A stretch of DNA of 64,000 nt, taken from NCBI GenBank assembly GCA_963585895.1, contig OY757939.1, positions 54,156,612-54,220,611 on the forward strand, in the 5' to 3' direction. The stretch is from Sepioteuthis lessoniana. Lineage: Eukaryota > Mollusca > Cephalopoda > Myopsida > Loliginidae. Positions 20,782-32,085 of this stretch are shown here, piece after piece. Position numbers and translations under genes: made by a program. Within the stretch, counting starts at the first letter, position 1. Every line of letters starts with the position of its first letter. Below the pieces are notes generated by a model. That model worked only from the letters and a program-made list of their open reading frames with translations. It made no database searches and was not told the DNA's origin.

Positions 20782-20797
20782 CAGTAATTCAGTAGCG

Positions 20798-21096
20798 AGT
20801 TATTCAGTAGCCAGTAAACGGGTAGTCAAGTGTCAACTATCGGTCAATCAAACTCCTTTCTTCCAGCAGCAGATGGCCGAGATTAAGGTTCAAAAGAAAA
20901 AACTGGCAAACTTTCTTTCATCAATGCGACACGCTGTTGCAACAATCAAAAAAACACAGTGTAGACTTAATGTAAGTTAAGAACTACTTATTCAACAGAC
21001 TCTGTTAACATCGAAACACACACACACGTGTGAACAAACTTATTTTCTTTTAACTGGCCAAACTGTATTTTCCACAAAGGCCATTCACACATTATG
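20798..21096. other. Unassigned
   Basis: Two more 'TTCAGTAGC' words follow the insertion. Beyond that nothing is recognised. Confidence 0.4.
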
Positions 21097-21693
21097 TGTA
21101 GAAATTTGTTAGGGAACTGGTGATCCTGTTTCACCGAATATCAGCAGCCCCTTGGGGTCGCGTGGTGTCCACTATAAAAAGAGCTCCAACTGAAGATTCT
21201 TCCTCTTTTTTCCACTCCCACCGCTGTTAGCAACAGGTCCATTCGTATCAGCCCTTGACGGCAAACGTATTTGGTACCTTCAACACCAAACTGGAGCTAA
21301 GAGCGACGAATGCACGAGCTGAGTTAAAAGGAACCAGGATCACCTTATAAACTAACCCTACATAACCTAACTTTACAACCTTACAACCTAAACTTACAAC
21401 TTCGCCTAAACCTCACATAACCTCACAAAACCTTACCTAACCTTACTCTTATACACCTACCACCTTTCAGAACATTGAACTCATTTTTGAACTCTCACAT
21501 ATTCGTTGTTTGTTCCATTTGGTGTAGAACCCTGTTTGTTGTTTGTTGTATATAAATTTTGTTACACTAAAAGTCGTTCACTCCTTTCTTCAAAACCTGT
21601 CACCCATCTCCCTACTGCGGTTGAAGCACGGTTTATTCTTTTGCAAAACGTAGCAATAAACCGGGTTTTTCAGGACTTATAAAAATCCCCACA
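21097..21693 (+). mobile_element. Solo LTR, family LTR-1 (TSD TATG)
   Basis: Starts TGTAGAAATTTG and ends AATCCCCACA. Flanked by TATG (21093-21096 and 21694-21697). Collinear with 1718-2397 (GGAACTGGTGATCCTGTTTC, GTTAGCAACAGGTCC, GCCCTTGACGGCA, GCAATAAACCGGG). It lacks the long TTG run of the sister copy. No internal region adjacent. Confidence 0.9.
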
Positions 21694-21929
21694 TATGTTT
21701 TTCATTTGTTTTCACTCCTGTTTTATGAATATTAAATTGTTTGTTTTTTAATGTTCGTTGTGTCCTATTCCATTTCTTTTACGTGATTATAAAATTTTGT
21801 GTTTTATTTGTGGTGGAAATAAAACTGAGAGCAATACCCGTAAAATACGGGCGAGAACTCATTCACATGCACCCCCTACAAATTGGAAAGAACATATCCA
21901 TTTAAATATCCAATTACATAAATCCTTCA

Positions 21930-22165
21930 CACACTAAGAATTCAGTTAAGCATCAATCATTTGTTTACACACAGCGAAATGATTAAACAGTTCTATTTCA
22001 AACAACTCAATTTAGCATAAGTCATTTGTTCGCGCTCAGTTTAAATGTCAAACAGTTCTATTTGATCCATAGATAGTATTTTATCAGGTGCTAACATCCC
22101 GACTTAGAGTGGACCTGGGAGCGATGGCAATGAAGGAGTACTCTGCAGATTGCATACAGTAACTG
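21930..22165 (+). repeat. R68 modules, partial
   Basis: 'CAGTTCTATTTCAAACAACT…GTTTGTACACAG'-type modules, then GTTCTATTTGATCCATAG and the GGACCTGGGAGCGATGGCAA block. 21694-21929 just before it is unrecognised. Confidence 0.65.
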
Positions 22166-22332
22166 TGGTTTATAATTGGTTAGTCATCTAATTACTGAAC
22201 AGGCTAATCATTGCTTTTCAGTTTTGATTAATCTGGTGCCGAGGCGTCAGGCTGCTTACGGCACAAGCTGTTACCAAGTGGTCACCCATCTAATTACTGA
22301 GTAGGCTCCTGTTGCTCCGACAATCTACAAAG

Positions 22333-22832
22333 GTGAGTCATAAGTTTTGCAATATTTTGGCAACGTGAGGCATAGTTCAACAGGTCTAGATGCTTTGGCT
22401 GAGATAGTGAAGGTGATAAACCACACTGGACTGCCGAGCTCAATTGATACTCTTCAAACGCTACTCGCTGGATTTGCCTCTAAGGGTTTGAAAACAGCTT
22501 CGGAATCCACAGATTAAGGCCTTCCTGGCCTTGCCTGATCATCAAAGCCCTGAAAACCCGGAGTGAAATTTCTTTTACCATCTGGTTACTGGTCAACAGA
22601 GCTTTCATATTTCGCACAGCAAATGTTTTTGGTTGCTTCCGTGAACTCGTAAAGCATAAGATCCCAAATTAGACTACGTTACACATTTATCTGAATGCAG
22701 TAATACACAACGTGTTAGCGCACCAACTAACAAGATACAACCAACCACAGCGGGTACCTTGAACTGCTTCGGTATACGCAGCGAAAACTAGCACCTACCA
22801 AAATACTGCAAAACTTTTGACTCATCCTAGTT
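22333..22832. mobile_element. DNA element with mariner-like terminal inverted repeats
   Basis: Left end AGGTGAGTCATAAGTTTTGC, AATATTTTGG and right end complement CCAAAATACTGCAAAACTTT, TGACTCATCCTA form inverted repeats of about 30 bp some 500 bp apart. The GAGTCA(A/T)AAGTTTT core resembles mariner-type ends. No transposase frame inside; non-autonomous. Confidence 0.6.
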
Positions 22833-24034
22833 GAAGAAACTGGTACTTCCTGTTTGAATTGGTATCTTTGTTTAATAGCATATCAAGAGTCATTGGTTAT
22901 TTAAAACCAAAGTTATCCAGCACGACTGGAATTCTAACTCTCTTACTTCGAGGCTGCAGTCCAGTACTTTGATTTGATAAAAAAGCCCAAATCTACCGTA
23001 TTCACTTGCTAGTTATTTACTAATTTTCCTTGGTCTTATACACACAAAAAACATAAAGAAAATTACCACAAACTCTGTCTATATCCTTCTAAATGAGTCT
23101 AAGTATGTCCTTTGCAATAACAATTAAAAGTTGCTATTAAATTCTTATCACTGTGCCCCCTCCTGTCCCTCTCAGTCGTTCGAAGCTCAACCTTTGACCC
23201 GCTGACGGTTCCGCTTGGTTGGTTGTGTCTCCGGACGGCACGGTCGATTTGCTTATCGACTCACGTTGTGTTTTCGCTCCAGACAGAGTCGCTAATCAAA
23301 AAATGGACAGATGAGACTGCACAATTAAGAAAGTTAAAAAAAATAGTTGAACAACAAAGGACAGGACATGGATTTGGAGCAGACAATGATATTTGTTTTA
23401 GTATAAAAAGTCTCTAAAACGGTACATACATTCACCCTTCCCAGTGGTTAGTAGTTATGTGGCACTGAGGCCTAGCTCCCAATTTAACAGTCAGTCAATT
23501 TCTTGGTAGAGTCAGGCATAAAGCCTCTCAAATTATCGAATTGTGTTTAGGCTTTTTCTGCTTCTTGTTTTCGATTGTCCGGCAAAAGGTCATCTCAAGT
23601 AGCGTGTTATATTCGTTTTTCTCGGTTTCTCTGCGTTAGGGAGTCAAGTAAGAGGTCAGAGCTCAAAGTAGCATTGTGTTCCTTAGCTGTTCCACGCTGA
23701 TATCTATCAATGAGCAAAATCTTGGCTTATATGCATCTTCTATCCATCCTGAGGTGGTGGTTTGAGTGCAATTGATAATATCATTTCTCTTTTAATTTGG
23801 ATTCCATTAATTAATTCCTCCTTTCTATTCTAACTCCACCTTCAGTGTTCGGTTTCCGTTTACCTTTACCAAAAGGAACAGGTATTTCTTCCTACTTCCT
23901 ATAACCTTAACACCATCCCTCATAGTTGGTGGTAAATTCTCTTGCGAGATAATGATGTCAACAGCTGTTAAACTCATAATAATCTAAAAATAATTTCCAA
24001 CGGCTTCGAATTTAAGGGAAAAAAATATGATTTC
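22833..24034. other. Unassigned 1.2 kb; short Lys-rich open frame at 23280-23417
   Basis: After an acceptor-like TTTTCGCTCCAG the + strand encodes ESLIKKWTDETAQLRKLKKI, VEQQRTGHGFGADNDICF and a stop. The peptide has coiled-coil character and no family I recognise. It could be a fragment of a retrocopied exon or chance. The rest holds nothing recognised. Confidence 0.3.
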
Positions 24035-24038
24035 CCTG

Positions 24039-24456
24039 TTGTATAGTATACTACGCGTATACAAATATACACGGGAACATAATCAACTGATAATGACGAC
24101 TTCACTAACTTCTTTATAAAAATCTCTCACACTTTATTTTCGAAAAGGTGATGTTTGTTGTGTGAGAAATGAATGGAGACAAGGACAGACTGCTATATTG
24201 ACCCCAAGTTCTTCCTCGACCATAGCAGCATTTCTTTCGCATCTTGGCTTGGGTTGCTCTACCGGGGGTCACTAAGGGCCCAAAGCCCCCTGCCTGGAGC
24301 TGGTTCTCACTTCGGCATCCTGCCTCCAACTGACTCGAACCGCCCAGGCACCTGGTTATATTATTTTCTAACATCCACCTGCTTACGCTGTTCTTCCGCT
24401 TATTTACACAGGTGCATCTCTTGATTGACGGCTCGGTTGAGGGTCAATATATGACA
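24039..24456 (-). mobile_element. Solo LTR, family LTR-5 (TSD TCCC)
   Basis: Plus-strand ends TGTTGTATAGTATAC…CAATATATGACA. Flanked by TCCC (24035-24038 and 24457-24460). On the minus strand it reads TGTCATATATTGACCC…AATAAAGTGTGAGAG…ACTATACAACA, with the polyadenylation signal about 95 bp before the end, as in an LTR. No coding region adjacent. Confidence 0.8.
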
Positions 24457-24460
24457 TCCC

Positions 24461-24772
24461 GAACAACAACGGTACTCAGCTCACCTGCCAGTCATCATTG
24501 TTTGGGCTTTAGCTCTTAGGAGAAAACGCGTCTCGACTTCGCCAGCCGAGGACCATTAAAATCATCTTTCACTAAACAAAATTCGCTTTGTCAATTCTCT
24601 GGATCTAGTCAAAATAATTCACTTATCTTTGCCTGTTTTTCCTCAGCTAAAAATAACAATAAATTTTCAATTAATTCTATTCTTCCTTTTTGTAAGGTAC
24701 TGAATCATTCATCTAAAATCCATTTCAGTTAATCTTTACTCTTCTGGTTTATAGATTTACTTAAGCTAGGCT

Positions 24773-24818
<46 letters not shown>

Positions 24819-25151
24819 CACAAAGTCTGGTTACAGCCTGGTTAAAAGTTGCTGTTAAAATCTTACCACAAAGTTGGGCTACATTCTTTTCAATAGCAGT
24901 TAAAAGTTGCAATTAAACTCTTATCTCAAAGTCTGGCTCTATCCTTTGTAATAACAGTAAAAAGTTGTTTCAACCAGAAGTTTGACATTTGCTTAATGAC
25001 CTTTCTGGAATCAATTCCAATTATTGGATCAGTGATTGATCTGTTTTACATTGCCATAATAAATAAATGTGATGAGGAAGGTGTTTTTATTGTCTTAACG
25101 GATATGATTACAGATGTGTGATTATGTTTATTTGCATATGTTGTAGAAAAG
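24461..25151. other. Unassigned, with (TC)n(AC)n microsatellite 24775-24818
   Basis: A 'GTTAAAAGTTGCNNTTAAA' word repeats three times between 24840 and 24970. Otherwise no recognisable content. Confidence 0.5.
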
Positions 25152-25442
25152 GAGGCCATTGTAGTATAATGATTATTGTCATTGCAAATGGACACGGCGA
25201 CCAGAGTTCAAATCCTGGACGAGGCCTTTTGTATTTCACGTAGCGCGAATATCCATAAAAAAGGTATGAACCCAATTATTCTCCTTCCTGCTATGGGCTA
25301 ATAACAGAGCACACTGGGCTCTTTAATTTTAGTATGGCAACCGATCCAGGAGAAGGAAAGCTCTGAATTCAAATCTGATAAACTCCGCTTTAAAATAGAC
25401 CTTTTGTCACATCCTGCTCGTGCGGAAGGGTTGGGTAACAAG
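25152..25442 (+). mobile_element. SINE-B, full-length
   Basis: tRNA-like head GGCCATTGTAGTATAATG, B box AGAGTTCAAATCCTGG, body and tail CACATCCTGCTCGTGCGGAA, GGGTTGGGTAA. Confidence 0.8.
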
Positions 25443-26009
25443 ATATGTTGTAGAAAACTACCTCTACCTTTTTAACTCCTTATCTACCAGTTGTGCAGGT
25501 GCCAAGTGCGTCTTCATAACCAGGCACACTCTGCATCCTTTACATCAAAAACATTAGAATATATACATTTTCGGAGACGTTTGGGAAAGGTCAACTTATT
25601 CTCCCTCCAGCTATGACAAATAGTAGTGTAAATGAGGGAGCTATCCCTCTTTGGTACGGGCGTCTCAGAGTTGGGTACATATTACCATTATATACCGACC
25701 AGTCACACACGTGACACGGTTAGAAGGGTTGACCTTTTTATTACCATTTCTCCGAGCAGAACACACGTGTTGCCTGACAGCTGCGATTTTAGACTTTGTG
25801 AAGGAGGCATTCTTTGAGGCAAACAGAGGTAAGAATCACTCACTGTATCTGTATTTGCCCGAATTATTGATCTGTGTGAAAGGGATTACAGAAGTTGTTT
25901 TCTATTTTGTTTTTAGTTTCACGGTCAAAGAAGGGTTTAAAGAAGGAACGAAGACCCATTGCGAATAGACAACTTCTTTACCAGTCGAGCCTTAAACCTC
26001 ATTTTTTTG
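25443..26009. other. Unassigned
   Basis: A + strand open stretch (25651-25968, 'HITIIYRPVTHVTRL…') has no resemblance I recognise and no splice context. Otherwise empty. Confidence 0.35.
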
Positions 26010-26167
26010 CCTCATGGTGCTACCGTTACAAGTAGTGTGAAATAGGCTCTTTAACCTTGGCATGGCAACCAGCCTAGGAAAATGGAAAACTTTGAATTTA
26101 GACAATTTGTACTCCGCTTAAAAAATTGACATTGTGTTGCCTCCTGCTCGTGGCTGAGGGGTTGAGT
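26010..26167 (+). mobile_element. SINE-B 3' part
   Basis: GGCTCTTTAACCTTGGCATG, then GAAAACTTTGAATTTAG, CTCCGCTTAAAA and GGGGTTGAGTAAATA. The head half is absent. Confidence 0.7.
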
Positions 26168-26410
26168 AAATACAAAAACCAGACTGAAAACCACACTGTG
26201 CATCCTTTGTATACAAGACCATAAGAAAGATAATTATATTTCTCATGATGGATAATACAGGATGTTTCAGAAGAAGTGATATTTCATAATCTAATAACTT
26301 GACCAATTCTCGATCAAGTGATCTCAAATTTTAACAGTGTAGGTGTATATGTTTTTATATGGTGTTTGTTTAGATTAGTGTTTAGAAAAAGGTAGAATAG
26401 GCATAATATA

Positions 26411-27540
26411 GGCACATGGATAAAGGTAGTAAATGAATGAAGCCAATGAATGAGTAAAGGATATGAAACGGCGCGGACAAAAGGAACATTCAAAACAAGG
26501 CGACAAACAAAACAAATTTATATACTATGATAAAACAGACATTGATGCATAAAAAATAGTCGTGTGTGTATGTGCGTGTGTGTGTGTGTGTGTGTGTGTA
26601 ACTAACACAACTAAACTACAAAAAGGTTAATGACGGAAACTTCCTATTAAGTTGGATTACATATTTAAATGTCTTTCTTTTTGGGGTTCGAAACAGTCGG
26701 TTTCTCTGAGACTGGAGAAAGTCTCATAGTCAATGTATATTGAAGAAATGAATGTCTGCGAGGCTTATCCATTTTTTTGCTTTTCACTCCTGTTGATGAA
26801 TAAGAAGAATGTCACACTGAAGAGAGATCGTGTATCCGCTGCGAAGAATTTGTGTAAAAAGAGGAAGAGTGTTTGAAGACGACGTATTTATAGAAAATAC
26901 ATGTCTTGGAAATAGCTCCAAACGTAGGACGAAATTTACGCGCGGACGGTATGCCACTTGTTCCCACGACAAAGATGGCGGATGCACACATATTCAGTCT
27001 CGAGAAACCATTGGCCAGGAGAACCACGTGACCAGCGTAAAACTACGTCCGCGCGTAAATTTCGTCCTGCGTTTGGAGCCACTTCCAAGACACGTATTTT
27101 CTATAAATACGTCTTCAAACACTCTTTCTTTTTTTACACAATTTCTTCGCAGCGGAAATACACTCACTCCGGTGTGACTCAACAGACGTCAAATAGCAAC
27201 AACATGGATGGGCTTCGCAGACATTCAAAATATACATTGACTATGAGACTTTTTCCAATCTAAGAGAAACCGACTGTTTCCAACCATAAAAAAAAGACAT
27301 TTTAAATATGTAATCCTTTTGTAGTTTAGTTGTGTTAGACACACACACACACACACACATATACACATACGATTATTTTATTAATAGAATTAGCGATATT
27401 TTTTATGTATCAATGTAAGTTTTATTATAGTATATAAATTTGTTTTGTTCGTCGCCTTGTTTTGAAAGTTCCTTTTGTCTGCACCGTTTCATATCTTTTA
27501 CTCATTGGCTTCCTTCATTAACTACCTTTTTCCATGTGCC
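26411..27540. repeat. ~1.1-kb foldback palindrome (arms about 540 and 495 bp, 96-bp loop)
   Basis: The left arm 26411-26949 and right arm 27046-27540 are inverted, diverged copies. Outer ends are GGCACATGGA/TCCATGTGCC. Shared blocks include GGCGACAAACAAAACAAATT, GACTATGAGACTTT (complement of AAAGTCTCATAGTC) and GTAAATTTCGTCCT (complement of AGGACGAAATTTAC). The (GT)n of the left arm faces (CA)n in the right. The spacer contains CAAAGATGGCGG. Small frames in it mirror each other and are not genes. It resembles a foldback-type transposon or a large inverted duplication. Confidence 0.85.
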
Positions 27541-27629
27541 TTAATCCAAGCAAATCTTATATAAAACTTCTTTAACATCAAATTTTGGGGGACTAAGCAT
27601 ATCTACCATAAATATAAGTCCCCCTACAC

Positions 27630-27832
27630 ATGTTTGAATTCAGAGTTTTCCTTCTCCTAGACTATTTGCCTCACCAAGGCTGAAGAACCCAGTCTGTCCT
27701 ACTATTTACCCATAGCTGTAGGGAGAATAATTGAATTCCTACCTTTCCCAAGGGTATTAGTGCTATGCGAAATGCAATTAGCGTGTCGCCGTGTCCATTT
27801 CCTACGACGAAAACCATTACACCACGGGCACA
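27630..27832 (-). mobile_element. SINE-B, tail-less
   Basis: Minus-strand copy: body (CTACTATTTACCCATAGCTG, CTTTCCCAAGGGTATTAGTG) through to the head complement CCATTACACCACGGGCAC. The terminal GGAGGGGTTGG part is missing. Confidence 0.75.
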
Positions 27833-28089
27833 TTCTTTGTTATTATAGCCTGTTGTTGGGATTGAAACTGCAACCTCCAGTTCATTTTACACAGAAACAC
27901 TTTCCAACCACACGCCATGTGTCCTTTCAGGAATTATTAGATTCATACCTCGAAAAACTTTAAGCTCTACTAGAAGGTCAGGCTCTGCCTGATTTTTTTT
28001 AGGAAAGATCTAACCCTCACCTTTAAAGTCTTATTGTCCCTTTCCTTATTTCTTTGTTTTATGGATTACCAGTTCCTTACCAAAATTTC

Positions 28090-28312
28090 TTCAGTTTTAA
28101 CGGCATATCAAACTTCATGGGTTATTTATTGCCAAAACAACCTAGTAGAAGAACACTAGTGGTATTATTTAACCCATAGCTAGAAGAATAAAGGGATTCA
28201 TGCCTTCCTCAAGAATATTAGTCGAAAGAGAACGTAATGCTGTGAGTAGAGTTCGAACTCGTTTATTAAAATGTCGTAGTCCAGTATGTTAGCCCCTACA
28301 TCGCTGTGACTC
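28090..28312 (-). mobile_element. SINE-C
   Basis: Starts with the tail complement GGCATATCAAACTTCATGGG, TTATTTATTGCC. It runs through AACCCATAGCTAGAAGAATA to a head-like GTTAGCCCCTACATCGC. 27833-28089 and 28313-28559 beside it are unrecognised. Confidence 0.7.
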
Positions 28313-28559
28313 CCCTTACCTCTCATTGTAAATATATAATACGGGTAAGTTCCGCTTGTTTGGCTTCTGTCAATAGAAATAATTATCCAAAACTATAAAA
28401 ACAATTCAATTTAATAATGATTATTATGAAACCCGTCAAAGGAATTCGGGCAGCCGACACGCCTTGATGATAAAATACGAATAATTATCGTAAACTAATG
28501 AAAGCGACGTCCAAACGCAAAACGAATTCAAATATATCTCTATAATTTTATAAAATGAT

Positions 28560-29165
28560 AAAAATAGAAAAAAGATTTAATTCTTTTTTAAGTTTAATAT
28601 ATTCATTTTAAAAAATTAAAATATTCTTAGAAAAAGATTAAAATATCATTTTAAAAAAAGATTCAAATACTTTTTTAAAGAAGAAAATATTTAAACCAAA
28701 AAATTTAAATATTCAAAAAGAAACATTTAAATATTTTAAAATGATTAAAATATTTAAAAAAAGACTGAAACATTTTTACAACGATTAGAATATTAAAAAA
28801 AGGATTAAAATATTAAAAAATATTAGAATATTTAATTAGAATATTTCTAAAAAACGATTAAAATGTTTTTAAAAAAGATGAGAATATTAAAAAAAAAGAT
28901 TAGAGTATTAAAAAAGATTAAAATATTATAAAAAAGATAATATTTCAATTGAAATATTTTTAAAACGATTTAAATATTTTTTTTTAAATAGAAAAATATT
29001 TAAAAGATTACGATATTTTTTTAAAAAGATGAAAATATTTTTTAAAAAGATGAAAATATGTTTTAAGAAAGATGAAAATATTTTTGAAAAGATTAAAATA
29101 TTAAAAAATGGTTGAAATATTTTTTGAAAAGATTAAGATATTAAAAAAAAAAGATTAAGATATTT
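28560..29165. repeat. A-rich degenerate tandem repeat
   Basis: About 600 bp of variations on AAAAAAGATTAAAATATTTTT with irregular spacing. No reading frame and no clear fixed period. Confidence 0.85.
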
Positions 29166-29370
29166 CCAGTCTACAAAACACGATTCTCCTAGATAGTTTC
29201 TTCATATTGAAAATACAAAAAAAAAATAAAAGAATTCGTTCATGTTTCTATTTACTCCTCCACTATAAGCAGAACGTAATACTAGGTCAATTGTGCAACG
29301 TTTCTGTCGTTTCTTTCTACCATCGGGATCAAGTGACAGCCATAGGAATTACAGTCCTTGCTTTCCAGAA

Positions 29371-29729
29371 TGGGATATTTATTTGTTACAAGGTGGCGTG
29401 ACCAAAGTAGCATTGTAAAACTGGCGGAAAAGTCGTAACTCTCTCTCTCTCTCTCTCTCTGTTTCAGCCTCGACAACAAGAAAGCCCAACAGAGAAAGGC
29501 TTTTGCCCCAACAAACCCCACGTTGTACCACGCACGGAACCATGTTATGACGTAAATCTTCATACAACTTTCATTCTATAAAGTACTTTTCAACTACTGG
29601 ATAGGACTTTCCCTCCATAATGTACTCTTAGTATTTCATGTAAATCTTGTATCCTTTCTATTAAGTTTGCTTAGAGAATAAAAGCTTCATCGTTAATTCG
29701 TCGTGAGTTGTTTTAAACTGTTTGGCACA
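29371..29729 (+). mobile_element. Possible solo LTR (TSD AGAA)
   Basis: Candidate ends TGGGATATTTATTTG…GTTTGGCACA, flanked by AGAA (29367-29370 and 29730-29733). An AATAAAAGC at about 29679 and a (TC)n run at about 29440 are compatible with an LTR. No sister copy in the window supports the ends, so this is tentative. Confidence 0.4.
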
Positions 29730-29904
29730 AGAAAGTGTTAAACCATAATACATTTTTTCTGCAACCAGCGTCCGAATTATGTTCCTCATTCTCTAATAAT
29801 TTTGGCGGTGAGTTTGGTACTCAGATACGACAAATATACAAAGACCAACCTTCAAGTCGTCGATTCCACACAACCTTTGAGTCACCTGAAAATGCTATGA
29901 GGGT

Positions 29905-30535
29905 GTCTCCAAAGTGTAATGGTTAAAGTGCTGACCAGCAGCCTCGAAGTAACCGAATTCAAACTCCAGTTGCGCTATTACGTTCACTTTCAGATTAATA
30001 CTCTTGAGAGAGGTATGAACCTCCTTATCTTCCCAGTGTTGGATATTGACTTGAAGACTCCTTTGACATCTGTGGTTGAACGAAAATAACAGGAAATGTA
30101 CCAGGTACCTAAAGTAAACAGGACACAGGAGTTCTCAGGGGAAACACCACATATATTGCATGGGTTGCATGCTCGAAAGAAAACGTGATCACATTCATTG
30201 TGTAGGCTGCAGGCTGGAGGAGGTGTGACCATAAAATTTGTGTGATCCCCACCCAGGATGTTATATAAACAGGAAGAAAAAATGATTCATGAAAGATTCA
30301 TACCTTAGCCCCTGTGTGTGCAGCTCAGCTGTCTTCAACCCTCTGTATTCAACCCATTCATACATTTTGGCTAATAAAAGAAAAAGAAGCAGATTATAAT
30401 TTTCAGACATCACTGTTGTCATCCTTCACTGCTATACCACACCAGCTATGTGTTAAACAGTATCACTCTTATCCTTTTACAAAGATGGCTTTGGGATTAA
30501 ATAACCCATGAAGGTAGATATGCCATTAAGCAAAG
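29905..30535 (+). mobile_element. SINE-C split by a solo LTR
   Basis: The head and body (AAAGTGTAATGGTTAAAGTG, AACTCCAGTTGCGC…TTATCTTCCCAG) run to 30036. The rest (CTATGTGTTAAACAGTATCA, then GGGATTAAATAACCCATGAA and GGTAGATATGCC) resumes at 30446. Removing the LTR plus one CCAG restores a normal SINE-C, so the LTR is the younger insertion. Confidence 0.85.
30037..30441 (+). mobile_element. Solo LTR, family LTR-6 (TSD CCAG), inside SINE-C
   Basis: Starts TGTTGGATATTGACTTG and ends GCTATACCACA. Flanked by CCAG (30033-30036 and 30442-30445). AATAAAAGAAAAAG at about 30371 gives a polyadenylation signal near the 3' end, and TATATAAAC-like words precede it. Both ends are confirmed independently by the interrupted SINE. 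Confidence 0.9.
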
Positions 30536-31545
30536 AAATCAAAACCAAAAATATTTTATAGTTTATTAAGTGTCGATCAACATGGATTTTAGAAAAAAAT
30601 AATAGTGGAATCCTTCATGGTATTCCATTGCATAAGAATATGTCTTGGAGTAATGATTTATAAAAGCAAAAACATATTTGACATACTGTAGTATATGTAA
30701 TCTAATAATAATAATAATAATAGTCCTGGAAACCTGAGGAGACATGCTGTTGGACTTGATATTTATCCATGCCTTCCACCAGATAGGATTTGACACAAGG
30801 TTCTTTTTATAGTAGGGATTTAGCGGGGAGGTCATGCACGAGCCTCAGCTTGTGTGCTGCTGGACAATGCAGGTCATAGGATCACTAGGTGCAATGTGAC
30901 CATGTTAGCCTTTGCTAAGTCTCCCAGCATAAAGCTAGGTGACGCTACCGGTCAAAGATTCACTAGTTAGTGTATTAATGAATACACAAATGATAACTTG
31001 GAGTATATATATATATATATGTGGAGAAATTGAAGTAAATCTGACAGTATGTATATGCACAAATATGAAAAAAAGATCAATTCAACATGGAGATGGGACC
31101 CAAAAAGATAAGTTTAGAGTAGACATGGAAGTAATTCCAATGAAAGTGTAAATCCATACTTCCCAGATTCAGATTTTATTATTCATAAAATAAAAAACAC
31201 AATTGTCAGATGAAACTTTTTTTTGGAAGAAATGAACAACTAAATTAATTATGATTTATAATTCATTTGATCACCAATTTCTTCCAAAAGATGTTTCATC
31301 TGATTCTTGTTTTCTATTTTAAAAAAGATATATGAAACTAATAGTGATGAGATAAAACTAAAAGGATAATTCCTTTTAGTTTATATATATATATATATCT
31401 GGCAAAATGGAAGTAAATCTGGCAGTATGTAAATGTACAAATATGAAAAAATAAGGTATTCAGAGGCAGATTTTACTATGAATAAAATCATCCACTGAAT
31501 ACCTGGTGTTTTTTTTTTATTTGTGTACACACACACACACACTGA
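30536..31545. other. Unassigned, with small direct and inverted duplications
   Basis: GAAGTAAATCTG(A/G)CAGTATGTA is present at about 31032 and 31411, each after a (TA)n run. Around 31188-31325 two ~50-bp arms (GTCAGATGAAACTTTTTTTT, GGAAGAAAT / ATTTCTTCCAAAAGATG, TTTCATCTGA) form an imperfect palindrome. A trace of LINE tail ((AAT)n, AGTCCTGGAAACCTGAGGAG) lies at 30703-30745. No gene. Confidence 0.5.
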
Positions 31546-31828
31546 TTGCATTTCACATAGCACTATTCGATTCTCATTGGGTGCCCCATTCATGCGGCCT
31601 TGTGCTACATCTAAGCAAAAAGCTTAGTAAATTAATAACACTAATACACTAGAGAAAGATATGAATCCATCTCCATCCAGCCATGAGTAAATAAAATAGT
31701 AGACTGTGTTTTTCAAGCTTGGTATGGCAACCAGTCTTGGAGAAGGAAAACTCTGAATTCAAATCTGTTAAACTCCACTTGAAAATTCACTTAATCTCAC
31801 ATCCTACTCATGCAGAGGGGTTAGGTGC
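31546..31828 (+). mobile_element. SINE-B with internal insertion
   Basis: The SINE-B body starts at CTGATTGCATTTCACATAGC and ends CAGAGGGGTTAGGTGCATA. At about 31566-31640 it contains a foreign CGGCCTTGTGCTACATCTAA, GCAAAAAGCTTAGTAAAT piece that recurs near 39911. Confidence 0.7.
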
Positions 31829-31847
31829 ATATATATATATATATATA

Positions 31848-32085
31848 GGCGCAGTGGGTAGAGTGTTTACCAATAGCCCGGGAGGCTAGGGTTCAATCCC
31901 AGGACAAGTCACACCAAAGACTCAAAAAATGGTACTTGATACCTCCTTGCTTAACATTCAGCATTATTAGGTACGTATCAAGGGTAAAGTGGAGCAATCC
32001 AGAGAAAGGAGTAGCGCCCTCCCTTACTCCTTGGTGTGGTAACTATTGGAAAAGGACCCTTCAGGTTGCCAACTTTACTTACTTA
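31848..32085 (+). mobile_element. tRNA-derived SINE-A
   Basis: GGCGCAGTGGGTAGAGTG head, B box GGTTCAATCCC, body, and end AACTTTACTTACTTA. It is slightly shorter near the 3' end than the other copies. Confidence 0.8.

Noticed and set aside
25152..25230. Possible tRNA genes suggested by A/B-box pairs in the SINE heads
   Set aside because: The heads do not fold into a full cloverleaf with acceptor stem and are always followed by the SINE body, so they are tRNA-derived SINEs.
26812..27263. Overlapping ~100-codon frames on both strands, both arms
   Set aside because: They mirror each other because the region is a palindrome, and have no protein resemblance.
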